Below the pieces are notes generated by a model, which had not been told where the DNA came from, searched no databases, and saw only the letters and a program-made list of their open reading frames with translations. 64,000 bases of DNA from Terrisporobacter vanillatitrophus (GTDB lineage Bacteria > Bacillota > Clostridia > Peptostreptococcales > Peptostreptococcaceae). How positions within the stretch are numbered: position 1 is the stretch's first letter; the number at the start of each line of letters is the position of its first letter. A program made the position numbers and the translations under genes. The stretch is taken from assembly GCF_051148895.1 (NCBI RefSeq), contig NZ_CP154625.1:434001-498000 (forward strand). The letters are read 5' to 3'. This document shows positions 63,543 to 64,000 of this stretch, in pieces.

Positions 63543-64000
63543 ATGGACACAAATTATTGGAAAGAATATTGGGACAATTATTACAAATTTATGGCTGTAT
63601 ATCTTGGGGGGATACAAGAAGCATATCCAGATGCGGATATGAGAAGTGAATATACAGAAGTTGCCAGTTTATTTGAGCCTGTAATGCCTTCAGAAGAAGA
63701 CATGAATTACGAGCCATATAATAATGGGGCATATAACAACGGACCATATAACAACAATGGTCAATATAACAACGGTCCATATAACAACGGTCAATATAAT
63801 GACGAACAATATAACGACAATGGTCAATATAACGACGAACAATATAACGACGAACAATATAACGACGAACAATATAACAATGAAAGTGATAACAACAATT
63901 CAGAAACAGATGATAATGTAAATGATGTTGAAGTATCTACTATACCTTTTGCATTTCCTGGTGGAGAAGCATCTTTGCAACCTTTTACATTTCCTGGTGG
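63543..64000 (+). CDS. Repeat-rich YNN/FPGG protein, possibly spore surface (3' end outside window)
   Basis: At least 152 aa; the frame runs off the window. It starts NYWKEYWDNYYKFMAVYLGG, has a middle of tandem Y-N-N/D-(G/E)-(Q/P) repeats (about residues 57-112), and then PFAFPGGEASLQPFTFPGG. AAGGAG lies just before ATG 63543. The low-complexity Asn/Gln/Tyr-rich composition and the possible mother-cell promoter suggest a coat or exosporium protein; that is inference. Remnants at 54971 and 62783 carry similar FPGG-type sequence. Confidence 0.6.
   Translation, partial: MDTNYWKEYWDNYYKFMAVYLGGIQEAYPDADMRSEYTEVASLFEPVMPSEEDMNYEPYNNGAYNNGPYNNNGQYNNGPYNNGQYNDEQYNDNGQYNDEQYNDEQYNDEQYNNESDNNNSETDDNVNDVEVSTIPFAFPGGEASLQPFTFPG
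63711..63890 (+). repeat. Short tandem coding repeats
   Basis: CAATATAACGACGAA-type 15-base units (encoding QYNDE, PYNNG and variants) repeat about a dozen times inside the last gene. Slippage would change the repeat number without shifting frame when whole units are gained or lost. Confidence 0.85.

Noticed and set aside
63589..63921. Open frames on both strands over the YNN repeats and a CRISPR-like look of the repeats
   Set aside because: The period is about 15 bases, there are no spacers, and the frames are simply shadows of the tandem codons of the + strand gene.

Overview
The window is very AT-rich Gram-positive DNA with Clostridia-type gene content: anaerobic sulfite reductase (asrABC), hybrid cluster protein, an anaerobic CO dehydrogenase, YtaF, SH3-rich GH25 lysozyme, Bce-type peptide-resistance genes and a one-piece tmRNA. 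The best fit is Peptostreptococcaceae (Clostridioides, Paraclostridium or Paeniclostridium relatives). This is a judgement from gene content and style, not a database match.

Bases 1-31700 are mostly chromosomal. They hold the end of an FN3-repeat protein, a PH-domain protein, an AEC permease, rnr, hcp with a palindromic operator, two unknown gene pairs or singletons, a VanY-like carboxypeptidase followed by a two-component pair, SelO, a GH25 lysozyme, a Bce-type ABC transporter, PadR with an old-yellow-enzyme/enoate reductase, a Bce-type two-component pair, a propeller-domain histidine kinase, asrABC, ytaF, a DUF998 membrane protein and smpB. rnr and smpB, which are often neighbours in Firmicutes, lie about 27 kb apart.

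Bases 31889-32237 are ssrA (tmRNA, tag ANDNYALAA). Its 3' end is the start of a 26-kb accessory stack (32238-58165). About nine degenerate direct repeats of the ssrA 3' end (core CATCTCCACCATTCAAAACC), most followed by a rho-independent terminator, divide the stack into short cassettes. Every gene in it is on the + strand. In order the cassettes hold: a decayed DUF2971 gene; a HEPN-STAND-TPR protein; a nucleotide-binding (TIR/SLOG-like) protein with a two-TM partner; a reverse transcriptase of the defence type; (an IS21 element that landed inside one scar); a DUF4365-like nuclease candidate; a HEPN protein with a K+-channel protein; a 391-aa unknown; a guanine-riboswitch-controlled purine permease; and a BcgI-like restriction-modification pair with IS1182 and gene debris. 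No integrase is present. I read this as serial site-specific insertion at ssrA that built a tandem array of single anti-phage modules.

Bases 58166-64000 return to ordinary genes: a lipoprotein, a DUF1540 protein, CO dehydrogenase CooS, an ArsB/NhaD-type transporter, a GNAT acetyltransferase, and a repeat-rich, probably sporulation-expressed protein that runs off the window.
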